Origin: Lachnospiraceae bacterium UBA3643 | GTDB lineage: Bacteria > Bacillota > Clostridia > Lachnospirales > Lachnospiraceae | Direction: 5' to 3' | Assembly: GCA_002373855.1 (NCBI GenBank) | Contig: DFKO01000022.1 | Location: 6,509-70,508, forward strand | Length of the DNA: 64,000 bases | Shown: positions 51,679 through 60,644 of the stretch, in pieces | Position numbering within the stretch: the first letter of the stretch is position 1 | Layout: every line of letters starts with the position of its first letter | Program-made: the position numbers and the translations under genes | Notes under the pieces: generated by a model | What the model was told of the DNA's origin: nothing | The model's input: only the letters and a program-made list of their open reading frames with translations | The model's database searches: none

Positions 51679-54237
51679 ATGGAAGAAGAAAAGAACTTAA
51701 ACAACGCGCCTGCCGATGAGACGGAAAATATCACGGATGTACAGGAGACCGAAACTAAGGAGATGAGCTCTGAGGCAGTCAAGGTCAACATGTACTCTCT
51801 GGAGGATAAATATACAAACGATCCGAACTTTGATAACGAGGAGTTTATGCGCTACTGGACTCCCGCAGAGAGAAGGCGGAGAGTACGGGCAGCCAACAAG
51901 GTAAAGAAGGGCAAAAAAGTCAGAAAGAAGATGACAAAGGTCGGCAAGATCGTCCTCGGAATCTGCTGCGCAGCACTGGTTTGTGTTGCCCTCTACTTTG
52001 TGCATTACTTTATTTACTATGTTAATTATGATGAGTATAAAAAATATCTCTCATCATACGAATATGAAGAGGCAAAGGCATATACACCTCTTGCAGATTC
52101 GGGAGCAGATGTGCCCGGATTTGAACTTGCGGCAGAGACAGAGTATTTAAAGCTCTATACAGACAGAACCACCGCAAATGTAGCCGTTTATGACAAGAGA
52201 AACGGCGAGGTAATGTACGCAAACCCTGTTGACGCAGATGATGATACAGTTGCCAATGCGGCAAATATCAACATCATGAAATCCCAGTTTATTCTGTATT
52301 ATTACAATACAGACGTGGTTTCAGGTACGTTTAACTCGTATACGGACTGCGTGGCAAAGGGCAAGGTCTCAATAGAGGGACTCGAGGACGGTTTCAGATA
52401 TATATACAACATAGGCGACGGCAATGTTATGTTTAACATTCCCCTTGAGTACAGGATAAAGGATGACTACCTTGAGGTATCGATCCCCGCAGACCATATC
52501 GAGGAACTGGGTCCCGGATATGTATACAGGATACAGCTCCTTCGGTACATGGCTGCTCCTTCAAAAGATGACCTTGGTTATATGGTCATACCTAACGGTT
52601 CAGGAAGCCTTATCAACTACAACAACGGCAAGACAAGTGCGGCAGCATATTCTCAGTATATTTACGACATAGATCCTCTTGCTGCAAACTATACGACACT
52701 TGAGGAGACAGAGTCTGCCAGACTCCCTCTCTACGGATTCTGCAATACAGACAGCTCGGTACTGGTGACTGTTGAGGACTCCGCAACAAATTGCGTTATC
52801 ACAGCCGGCGTATCGGGTGTATATTCCGATTACAACTATGCTTTCCCTACATTTGTATACCGCATTACGGACAACCTCCGTATGTTTGGTGATTCAACAA
52901 CAGATGTGTATGTCATGGAACCGGAGCTCTACCAGTCAAATGTATGTGTCAGATATACGATGCTGACCGATGAGTACAGCGGATATTCCGGCATGGCCAA
53001 CTATTACAGGGAGCGTCTTGAATCAGAGGGCGTACTTGTAAAGGATGAGTCGGCTACAGGAGATATACCTTTCTACTATGACGTCATAACAGGTGTCAAG
53101 GAGATAGGCCATTTCCTCGGAGTCCAGTATCTCCATACATTTGCGATGACCACATTTGATGAAGCGGCTGTTATGTCCAATGATTTTGCAGAGGCCGGTA
53201 TCAGCAACCAGGTCATGAATATCCAGGGCTGGTTTAACGGCGGATATTATCATGATGCTACAGATAATGTGAGAGTCATCGGCAAGCTCGGCGGCAGGTC
53301 TGACCTGGCAGCCCTAAATGATACTGTTAAAAACAACGGCGGTATCCTCTACGGAGATGTAGCACTTCAGAAGGTCACATTTGCTGACAGGTGGTTCCCC
53401 TACGGCAAGGTTGCATCAAGATATTACGGCGCAGGGTATACAGCATCATTCGGACTCATCAATCCGACAACACTCCGTAATACATCGGGACTCGGATATA
53501 CAGAAAACAGATACAATCTCTTATCACCAAAGTTTCTGCCAAGATATGTACAGAGCTTTATAAACAAGACAGAAAATATCGCCATAGACGGATATTCACT
53601 CAGAGATTTAGGATGCGTGGTGGCATCAGATAAAAAGCGTACATGCATGATAGACAGAGAGCAGGCTCTTGATGTCATCATCGGCCAGTATGAGCTCCTC
53701 TCCGCTACAGGTAAGAGACTCATGACAAACAAGGCCAATGCATATTCGTTTGGATATACAACTGATATCCTAAACGCTCCCTTATATGATACGAAATACG
53801 ATATCATCGACGAGACGATACCTTTCTATGAGATGGTAGTCCACGGATATATCGATTACTCATCTGACCTTCTTAACTTTAAGAATGCGGATGATATGGA
53901 CAGTGAAGTGCTTCACTTGATAGAGACAGGTGCTTCTCCCCATTATGTATTTACAATGGAGGAGTCGAGCCGTATGAAGATGACAGCCCTCAACTGTTTC
54001 TATACGACTACATATGACGTATGGAAAGACAGAGCAGCCTATGTTTACACATCAGTAAATGATGCTCTTAAGTACGTGTCAGGCTGTGCGATCGTTGACC
54101 ATCAGATCATTGACGATGATGTACGCAGGGTAGTATATGACAACGGCGTATCGATCATCCTCAACTATTCGGATGAAGAGATAACCCTTGACGGAACAGT
54201 TGTTCCGGCAAAGAGCTACAGATTGGAGGGAATCTGA
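51679..54237 (+). CDS. DUF5696-domain membrane protein
   Basis: An 852-residue protein. The first 90 residues are cytoplasmic and charged (Glu/Asp-rich, then KKGKKVRKKMTK). One helix spans the membrane at about 94-117, and about 735 residues lie outside. The outer part has the DUF5696 signature MVIPNGSGSLINYNNGK near residue 295 and later segments that may form a TIM-barrel-like fold. I cannot assign catalytic residues with confidence. A glycoside-hydrolase-like or sugar-binding function is possible. It starts with GGAGG well placed upstream. It sits exactly between the two permease pairs, and its stop is one base before the next start codon. Confidence 0.8.
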   Translation: MEEEKNLNNAPADETENITDVQETETKEMSSEAVKVNMYSLEDKYTNDPNFDNEEFMRYWTPAERRRRVRAANKVKKGKKVRKKMTKVGKIVLGICCAALVCVALYFVHYFIYYVNYDEYKKYLSSYEYEEAKAYTPLADSGADVPGFELAAETEYLKLYTDRTTANVAVYDKRNGEVMYANPVDADDDTVANAANINIMKSQFILYYYNTDVVSGTFNSYTDCVAKGKVSIEGLEDGFRYIYNIGDGNVMFNIPLEYRIKDDYLEVSIPADHIEELGPGYVYRIQLLRYMAAPSKDDLGYMVIPNGSGSLINYNNGKTSAAAYSQYIYDIDPLAANYTTLEETESARLPLYGFCNTDSSVLVTVEDSATNCVITAGVSGVYSDYNYAFPTFVYRITDNLRMFGDSTTDVYVMEPELYQSNVCVRYTMLTDEYSGYSGMANYYRERLESEGVLVKDESATGDIPFYYDVITGVKEIGHFLGVQYLHTFAMTTFDEAAVMSNDFAEAGISNQVMNIQGWFNGGYYHDATDNVRVIGKLGGRSDLAALNDTVKNNGGILYGDVALQKVTFADRWFPYGKVASRYYGAGYTASFGLINPTTLRNTSGLGYTENRYNLLSPKFLPRYVQSFINKTENIAIDGYSLRDLGCVVASDKKRTCMIDREQALDVIIGQYELLSATGKRLMTNKANAYSFGYTTDILNAPLYDTKYDIIDETIPFYEMVVHGYIDYSSDLLNFKNADDMDSEVLHLIETGASPHYVFTMEESSRMKMTALNCFYTTTYDVWKDRAAYVYTSVNDALKYVSGCAIVDHQIIDDDVRRVVYDNGVSIILNYSDEEITLDGTVVPAKSYRLEGI

Positions 54238-54238
54238 T

Positions 54239-55210
54239 ATGGATAGTCTTAAGCAGTTAAAAAAGCCTAAGGAGCCCGGATCTAAAAAAGAGAAGAAAAG
54301 TCTCACCCTCCTTCAGAAGAGGAGTATGACCGGATATCTGTTCATACTGCCCTGGCTCGTGGGATTTTTGATCTTCTATGTGAGAGGTCTCATTCAGACT
54401 ATAGAATTTACTTTCTGTAATCTGACGATCAATCCGGCAGCAGGCGGATATACTCTGACTCCCGTAGGATTTGATAATTACATTTACGCATTCAGAGTCC
54501 ATGCCCAGTTTAAGCAGACCCTGGTTTCCTCTATAGGAAATATGCTTGTTGATGTACCCCTTATCATATTCTTTTCGCTGTTTATGGCGATGCTGCTAAA
54601 CAAGGATTTCCCGGGCAGAAGTATAGTCAGAGCGATCTTCTTCCTGCCTGTAATACTTAACTCAAATGCGATTCAGGCAGCCATCGAGCTCTCATCTACC
54701 ATGATGAACGGTGGTGTGGCTACTCAGGCAACAGAGATGGCCCAGTCGGCAGGCAGTGCCAATGTGGCATTTTCCATGGACTACCTGATAGACATGTTTG
54801 TGAGCCTCGGTATACCTGCATCACTCCTTGATTACGTGACGGCTGCGGTTGAGCGTATAAACGATATCATCAAGGCCAGCGGTGTCCAGATAGTCCTGTT
54901 TATAGCAGCTCTTCAGTCAATACCCTCGTCACTTTACGAGGTTGCAAAGATTGAGGGCGCCACGGGATACGAGACGTTCTGGAAAGTAACATTCCCCATG
55001 GTTATGCCTCACATTATCACAAATGTTGTATATACCATCGTGGATTCGTTTACCCAGTCAGATGTACTCGACCTGGCATACAATACGACTCTCACGGAGC
55101 TCAACTACGGACTCGGATCTGTATTTTCACTGATATCGACGGTGATCACGTGTGTCATCCTCGTCGTGGTGGTGGGCTTCATACAAAAACGTACATTCTA
55201 TTACAACTAG
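54239..55210 (+). CDS. Sugar ABC transporter permease, pair 2, MalF-type
   Basis: A 323-residue permease with an EAA loop at about residue 234 (EVAKIEGATGYETFWK). The start at 54239 is set by GGAGGG at 54225-54230; an in-frame upstream start would overlap the DUF5696 gene. Compared with the pair-1 subunit it has an extra segment of about 50-60 residues (about 150-215), predicted to be extracellular and partly amphipathic. It is the second transporter in this operon. Confidence 0.9.
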   Translation: MDSLKQLKKPKEPGSKKEKKSLTLLQKRSMTGYLFILPWLVGFLIFYVRGLIQTIEFTFCNLTINPAAGGYTLTPVGFDNYIYAFRVHAQFKQTLVSSIGNMLVDVPLIIFFSLFMAMLLNKDFPGRSIVRAIFFLPVILNSNAIQAAIELSSTMMNGGVATQATEMAQSAGSANVAFSMDYLIDMFVSLGIPASLLDYVTAAVERINDIIKASGVQIVLFIAALQSIPSSLYEVAKIEGATGYETFWKVTFPMVMPHIITNVVYTIVDSFTQSDVLDLAYNTTLTELNYGLGSVFSLISTVITCVILVVVVGFIQKRTFYYN

Positions 55211-55222
55211 GAAAAGGAGGAT

Positions 55223-56191
55223 ATGAAAATGGCAAAGTTTACAAAAATGTTCTCCGATCCCTTAGAGAGAAAGATAGCATTAAATCAGTTAAAAAACATA
55301 CTTGTGACCTTTGTGAAGGTTGCCATCCTGGTAGGCGTAGGATATGTTATAGTATCACCTCTTATCGGTATGTTTGTCAGCTCCATCGCATCAGCTGAGG
55401 ATATATACAATCCCATGATGTATGTACTGCCCCAGCATCCCGGCACAGACAAATATGAGCTGGTGCTTCAAAGGCTCGATTATTTTAAGACAATAGGAAC
55501 AGACCTTTTATACACGTGTACACTTACGGTAATACAGCTGTTTGTCTGTTCAATGGTCGGATACGGATTTGCGAGATTTAACTTCAGATTCAAGTCCCTG
55601 CTCTTTGCATGTGTGGTTGTAATGATCGTGGTCCCTTCATATACGATCATGCTGTCATTAAGACTCACATTCCAGCAGTTTGATCCCCTCGGACTTATGA
55701 CACTCATTAACGGCAAGAGTCTTAACATGATGGGAACCGTTACCCCGATGTATATAATGACACTGCTAGGATGCGGCGTAAAATCCGGATTGTATATTTA
55801 TATTTTCAATCAGTTTTTCAGAGGATTGCCCAAGGAGATAGAGGAGGCCGCGTTTGTGGACGGGGCTGGAGTATGGTATACTTATTTCCGTATAATGCTG
55901 TTAAATGCAATGCCTTCGGTAATCACCGTAACGGTATTTTCGATAGTATGGCAGTTTAATGATACATTCTATGCAAACCTTTTTATGATAAGTGAGAAAG
56001 TCGTTATCAGTAAGAAGATTTCGACACTTGCTTCCGTAATAGCAAATCAGGACAAGATATTGAATGTAACATTCCAGAAGCAGTATACGAATGCCGGAAT
56101 CATCCTGGTCATCCTGCCCATTATATTGATATATGTCATACTGCAAAAGCAGTTTATAGAGGGCGTGGAACGGTCCGGAATCGTAGGTTAA
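55223..56191 (+). CDS. Sugar ABC transporter permease, pair 2, MalG-type
   Basis: A 322-residue permease with six helices and an EAA-type loop at about residue 208 (EEAAFVDGAGVWYTYF). AAAGGAGG ends 3 bases before the start ATG, and another in-frame ATG (55229) is also possible. The loop between the first helices is longer than in the pair-1 subunit. It is followed by a hairpin and then by lipoprotein genes. Confidence 0.9.
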   Translation: MKMAKFTKMFSDPLERKIALNQLKNILVTFVKVAILVGVGYVIVSPLIGMFVSSIASAEDIYNPMMYVLPQHPGTDKYELVLQRLDYFKTIGTDLLYTCTLTVIQLFVCSMVGYGFARFNFRFKSLLFACVVVMIVVPSYTIMLSLRLTFQQFDPLGLMTLINGKSLNMMGTVTPMYIMTLLGCGVKSGLYIYIFNQFFRGLPKEIEEAAFVDGAGVWYTYFRIMLLNAMPSVITVTVFSIVWQFNDTFYANLFMISEKVVISKKISTLASVIANQDKILNVTFQKQYTNAGIILVILPIILIYVILQKQFIEGVERSGIVG

Positions 56192-56196
56192 ACAGG

Positions 56197-56219
56197 CTTA
56201 AGTCCCGTAAGGGATTAAG
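56197..56219 (+). other. Intercistronic hairpin before the lipoprotein genes
   Basis: CTTAAGTCCC pairs with GGGATTAAG with one bulged base and a GTAA loop. It lacks a T-tract. Such stems often sit before binding-protein genes, where they stabilise the downstream part of the message; that role is inferred. Confidence 0.5.
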
Positions 56220-56274
56220 TATAGATGTGAAAAATTTTATGCAACAACTATAAATGTAAAGGAGGATGAAAGAG

Positions 56275-58161
56275 TTGAAGGCAAAAAAATTTTTAGCAAT
56301 GCTCCTTGCTGCAATGATGACTTTCTCTCTTGTTGCCTGTGGCGGTACTGCACCTGCCGGTCAGGAAGCAAGCGGAAATGAAGCAGAGGCACAGCAGGAC
56401 GACAGCACAGCTGCAGCTCCGGCAGCAGATGTGACAATCGAGAATCCCAGCATAGACTTTTCAGATGGTCTTGTAGGATTCCTCGGCAATGACAAGGTGA
56501 TCAACCCCAGTGGTGATGACTCTGTGATTCAGGCAGGTGAGTTTAACGGCGAATCTGCAGCACAGATCACTCCTCAGGGCAAGAATCCCTTTATCGCTAT
56601 CCAGATGGATGCTCTTGTAGGCGATGCGATCGGTGATGTTGCTTCCGTAGCAGTCACAATCGGTATCGACTCATACGACGGCAACTTCTATGCAGCTTCA
56701 GGTAGTCTGTACGAAGTGATCGGCGGAGCAAAGACAGGCGGTACCACATGGTCTATCTACAAGGAAGACATAAACCCCAGAACTATTGTACATGAGCTTT
56801 CAGGTGCAGCAGCAGAGGGCGACTACATGGTACTCTCAATGGAAAGTGATGTAGCAAGAGATAACGGTATGGAGCCTTCAGGTCTCTATATTCTCGACAT
56901 CACATTCCTCGATGCGGACGGAAATACAATTGCAGCTGATTCTTCAGCAGAGTATGCAGATGCTTCAGCAGGTGCAGACAGATCAAATCTCTTTGGTATA
57001 GCAAATCCTATCACTGTTGATCTTGCAGGTTCAGGCGACGGATGGAGCCAGATCGGATACCAGGATCTTACAGAGGAGGAGATGGCAGCTCTCTCTACAC
57101 CCGGATCTGTCGTTGAGATCGAGTACTCATCAGAGACAGGCAATATGTGGATGGGTCTCTCAGGAGATTCATGGCTCAGAGTCGGCGTAGGTGACTGCGA
57201 CGGTTCAGGTCAGGGTTACTCTTACTACAACAATTCTAGGACGATCGCTCAGATCACATACGAGGATATCGTATCAGTATGCGGCGATGATTCATCTAAG
57301 TGGGGCCAGATCTTCATCGAGTCAGATGGTGCATTCGAAGTTTACTCAGTTAAGATCGGACAGCAGGCACCTAACTACACAGTTACAGGCGGTATTGATA
57401 TCGGTCTTGAAGGCAGTGCAGACGGATGGGCTCAGATCGGATACGATGTAGTCCTTTCAGACGAGGCAATTGAGTTGCTTAAAACTCCCGGATCTATCGT
57501 AAAGGTTGAGTACTCAGCAGATACAGATGATATCTGGATCGGTCTCTCAGGAGAGGGCTGGAACAGAGTCGGTGTAGGTAATGCAGACGGATCAGGCGGA
57601 ACCGATGCTATCTCAGACGGAAGCGTAGCTTATGTAACATATGACATGATCGCAGAGATCTGCGGTGATGATTCATCAAAATGGGATACAACAATCTTTG
57701 TTGAGTCAGACGGCGCATTCGAGGTATATTCGGTAACCGTAGGTATGGCATCAGAGCTCGTACCTATCAGAAACCTTATCACATTTGATGCAGGCGCAAA
57801 GGGAGACGGTTGGGCTCAGGCAGATGTTGTTGCCGATATCACAGAAGAGGATATTGCAGCAGCTCTCGTACCCGGATCTGTTATCTCAATCAGCTACACA
57901 TCAGAGACAGGCGAGATATGGCTTGTATTCCCTGATTCAGAGGCAGGCTGGATGAGAGTCGGTGTAGGCGATGCTGATGGCAGCGGACAGGGATATGCAG
58001 CTTACGACGGAAGCGTTTGCCAGATCACATTTGAGACAATAGCAGATGTACTCGGAAGCTCTGATATCGCACGCTGGGGAGCAAGGATCCAGGCTGAGGC
58101 ATCATCAGCATGGGAAGTTTACTCAGTATCTATCGGTCAGTCAGCTTATCAGCCCGAGTAA
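56275..58161 (+). CDS. Lipoprotein with three tandem carbohydrate-binding-like modules
   Basis: A 628-residue surface lipoprotein (numbered from TTG 56275). AAAGGAGG (56258-56265) touches the in-frame ATG at 56266, so the TTG at 56275 is the likely start. The signal peptide ends with lipobox LVAC, Cys22. A linker rich in Ala, Gln and Asp follows, then a first beta domain (about 50-235). Three modules of about 120 residues follow, at 243-363, 374-490 and 501-622. Each has GDGW(S/A)Q, PGS(V/I), W(M/I/L)(G/V), a RVGVG strand, a Tyr/Phe-aspartate helix and a closing AFEVYSV-type strand. The pattern recalls carbohydrate-binding modules of clostridial cellulases. It is probably a mannan-capturing surface protein working with the binding protein encoded next. 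No catalytic site is seen. Confidence 0.75.
   Translation: MKAKKFLAMLLAAMMTFSLVACGGTAPAGQEASGNEAEAQQDDSTAAAPAADVTIENPSIDFSDGLVGFLGNDKVINPSGDDSVIQAGEFNGESAAQITPQGKNPFIAIQMDALVGDAIGDVASVAVTIGIDSYDGNFYAASGSLYEVIGGAKTGGTTWSIYKEDINPRTIVHELSGAAAEGDYMVLSMESDVARDNGMEPSGLYILDITFLDADGNTIAADSSAEYADASAGADRSNLFGIANPITVDLAGSGDGWSQIGYQDLTEEEMAALSTPGSVVEIEYSSETGNMWMGLSGDSWLRVGVGDCDGSGQGYSYYNNSRTIAQITYEDIVSVCGDDSSKWGQIFIESDGAFEVYSVKIGQQAPNYTVTGGIDIGLEGSADGWAQIGYDVVLSDEAIELLKTPGSIVKVEYSADTDDIWIGLSGEGWNRVGVGNADGSGGTDAISDGSVAYVTYDMIAEICGDDSSKWDTTIFVESDGAFEVYSVTVGMASELVPIRNLITFDAGAKGDGWAQADVVADITEEDIAAALVPGSVISISYTSETGEIWLVFPDSEAGWMRVGVGDADGSGQGYAAYDGSVCQITFETIADVLGSSDIARWGARIQAEASSAWEVYSVSIGQSAYQPE
57004..58143 (+). 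repeat. Three tandem modules of about 120 residues
   Basis: Repeat starts lie near nt 57004, 57397 and 57778. The units share the GDGW/ADGW opening, the RVGVG strand and the EVYSV ending. They are similar at the DNA level too, for example GTCGGTGTAGG in the last two units and close variants in the first. Confidence 0.85.
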
Positions 58162-58192
58162 TATAAAAGATTAAAGGAGGAAAATAAGACTA

Positions 58193-59668
58193 ATGAAAAA
58201 CATTAAGAAGTTTTTGGCATTAGGTATTACAGCAGCAACCATGTTTGCCATGACAGCATGCGGCGCAGGTAACGGTGGCGCTGCAGGCGCAGCTGCAACA
58301 GGCGATACAACTATTTCCACTACTGCAAGAGATATCGTGATTGGTTCATGGTGGAGACAGTATTACGCAACAGGCGATGTCCTTGAAGATTCAGCAGACT
58401 GGACAGGTGCTCAGTTCTCTGATGACGATGATGATGCAAAGCATGCCGAGAAGGAAGTAAACCAGAGAGTTGCACTTGCAAAGTTTGACAAGGTTGCTTC
58501 TATCAAAGAAAACATGAACATCGACTTTACTTGGGTTAACCTTACATATGACGGAACAAAGGAGTCACTTAATACATCCGTACTTGCAGGTGCTCCCGAC
58601 TGTGATATTTACATGGTTGACGCAGGTATGGCAATTCCCGCACAGGCAAACGGTCTCCTCGTAGACCTTAAGACTATCGTGCCTGCAGATGATGACCTCT
58701 TCACAAACCAGACAGTATTCTCATATCTTGATCTTGGTGATGACAAGGCCTGCATCCTTAAGGTACAGGGTGGTCTCTCAAATACATATCCTCTCGGATT
58801 CAACCTCCAGATGCTCGAGGAAAACAACCTTGAGGATCCCAGAGATCTCTGGGACAGAGGCGAGTGGACATGGGATAAGTTCCTTGAGTACTGCGAGATC
58901 CTGACACAGGATACAGACGGTGACGGCCAGATCGATCAGTACGGATACTGCGGATTTGCAAATGATACACTTAACGAGCTCCTCATGTCTAACGGTACTG
59001 CAATCGCAGGCGGCCAGACAGAGACTCTGACATCAGCTGCAACAGGAGAAGTTCTCCAGATGTTCCAGGATCTTTACTCTCCTGCACATGCATATCCTTA
59101 TGACTACTACTACAACGGTGGTAATGCAGCAGATTCCATGAGAAACCAGTACAACGACGGTACTATCGGATTCTTCCCCATCGCAGTATGGATCCAGAAT
59201 GCTAACGGCAACTATCCTATGGATAACGGTGGCCAGGGCAACCTCGCATGGGATACAGTATATGTACACTGGCCTGTAGGACCTTCAGGAAACAAGGATA
59301 CAAACCCTGCTGTAAATGCATCAGGCGGTAACTTCTTTGTAATCCCTGCAGGTGTTGAAGAGCCCCTCAGAGTTTACTACTTCCTGTATGACCTCTATAA
59401 CTGGTTTGACGGTGATACATCATTCAGAGATGATCCCGCTACAGCTACATGGTGGTACAACGAGACAGCTAACAAGGAAGAGATCAAGGAATCCAACTGG
59501 AATCTTCAGCTTGACTGCCTTGCAAGACCCGGTATGGAGCTTTACGACTCACTCGGTGTAGAGTTTGAGCTTGAGACACTTATCGATGGTACTACTACAC
59601 CTGCTCAGTGGCAGGAGACATACAAGAATTCATTCCAGGATGCACTTGATGCTACATTCGGAAACTAA
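58193..59668 (+). CDS. Lipidated ABC sugar-binding protein, second in the operon
   Basis: A 491-residue lipoprotein with lipobox MTAC (Cys23). It is a family-1 solute-binding protein with domains joined around residues 150-200 and 380-400, and many surface Trp and Tyr residues (WWRQYYATGD, DLWDRGEWTWDKF, ATWWYNETA) suited to stacking on sugars. AAAGGAGG lies 13 bases before the start. It follows the three-module lipoprotein and is probably the partner of permease pair 2. A terminator follows, so this gene closes the first part of the operon. Confidence 0.9.
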   Translation: MKNIKKFLALGITAATMFAMTACGAGNGGAAGAAATGDTTISTTARDIVIGSWWRQYYATGDVLEDSADWTGAQFSDDDDDAKHAEKEVNQRVALAKFDKVASIKENMNIDFTWVNLTYDGTKESLNTSVLAGAPDCDIYMVDAGMAIPAQANGLLVDLKTIVPADDDLFTNQTVFSYLDLGDDKACILKVQGGLSNTYPLGFNLQMLEENNLEDPRDLWDRGEWTWDKFLEYCEILTQDTDGDGQIDQYGYCGFANDTLNELLMSNGTAIAGGQTETLTSAATGEVLQMFQDLYSPAHAYPYDYYYNGGNAADSMRNQYNDGTIGFFPIAVWIQNANGNYPMDNGGQGNLAWDTVYVHWPVGPSGNKDTNPAVNASGGNFFVIPAGVEEPLRVYYFLYDLYNWFDGDTSFRDDPATATWWYNETANKEEIKESNWNLQLDCLARPGMELYDSLGVEFELETLIDGTTTPAQWQETYKNSFQDALDATFGN

Positions 59669-59701
59669 TTCTTGAATAAAAAGAATATATGATTTATCAA
59701 G

Positions 59702-59731
59702 CCCGCACCCAAATTTCGGGTGCGGGTTTTT
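59702..59731 (+). terminator. Terminator after the second binding protein
   Basis: CCCGCACCC / GGGTGCGGG stem of nine perfect pairs, a 7-base loop and TTTTT. It starts 34 bases after the stop codon and ends just before the next gene, so downstream genes are reached only by read-through or another promoter. None is evident in the roughly 20 bases left before that start. Confidence 0.95.
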
Positions 59732-59753
59732 GATAAAAATATCAGAGGATGCA

Positions 59754-60635
59754 ATGGAGAAATTTAACAGCTTATTTGGTCCGGACACAATGTTTGCCCG
59801 GTTTATGAATAAATTGTGGGATATCATATGGACAGGACTTTTGTGGGTACTCTGTAGTCTGCCCATTGTTACCATGGGAGCTTCTTCATGCGCAGCCTAC
59901 CAGTGTATCATCACTGTGGCCAGAGGAAAAAACAGTGGAGTGACGAACCTGTTTTTCCAGATATTTAAAGAGAATATAAAAACAACCATAGTATTAAAGA
60001 TCATAGGTATATTTTTTATCGCCTGGCTCGGTTTTGATATCATTTACCTTTACGGATACGGAACAGATTTTTCAAGGACACTCTCATTTATCCTGTATAT
60101 AGTGCTTGCCCTGTATATAATTGTCGTATCGTATCTTTATCCCCTTACATCAAGATTTGATGAGAGCAGATTTACGCTGTTTAAACTCAGCTTTTATCTG
60201 ACATTCAGATATATACCGATGTCGATTCTGGCCCTCATCATATTCCTGGTATGTGTATATGCTGTATATGCCATGCCATGGACTGTATTTGTCATGCCGG
60301 GATTTTACTGGTATCTTATGAGCTTTCCCGTAAAGAAGGCTATAGGCATGATGGCAGGAGATAAGGACACGGAGGAAGAGGATGACAGTGAGCTTAATAA
60401 AGCAGTGACTGTAAAGACTCCGGAACCGGAGATAAAAACAGAGATAAAGACCGTTAAAGTCAAAAAGAGAAAGATAAAAAATCCGTGGAAGAAAAAAGAC
60501 GTGGGTCACGGAAAAGCAGATAAATACAGAGACAAGACAGGCGAGTACGATCAGGATATATACGGTAAAGCGCCTGTAGAGATAGGAATGGAAAAAGATG
60601 ACGGACCTGTTGACAAGGTCATCGATAAGGGGTAG
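59754..60635 (+). CDS. YesL-family (DUF624) membrane protein with long basic tail
   Basis: A 293-residue membrane protein with about five hydrophobic helices in the first 200 residues and a Lys-rich cytoplasmic tail (VKVKKRKIKNPWKKKD onwards). The start at ATG 59754 is supported by GAGG at 59744-59747; an in-frame TTG at 59730 lies inside the terminator. It is the second YesL-type protein of the cluster and has a tail absent from the first. Its role is unknown; genomic context links it to the sugar transporters. Confidence 0.75.
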   Translation: MEKFNSLFGPDTMFARFMNKLWDIIWTGLLWVLCSLPIVTMGASSCAAYQCIITVARGKNSGVTNLFFQIFKENIKTTIVLKIIGIFFIAWLGFDIIYLYGYGTDFSRTLSFILYIVLALYIIVVSYLYPLTSRFDESRFTLFKLSFYLTFRYIPMSILALIIFLVCVYAVYAMPWTVFVMPGFYWYLMSFPVKKAIGMMAGDKDTEEEDDSELNKAVTVKTPEPEIKTEIKTVKVKKRKIKNPWKKKDVGHGKADKYRDKTGEYDQDIYGKAPVEIGMEKDDGPVDKVIDKG

Positions 60636-60644
60636 GAGGTAAAA

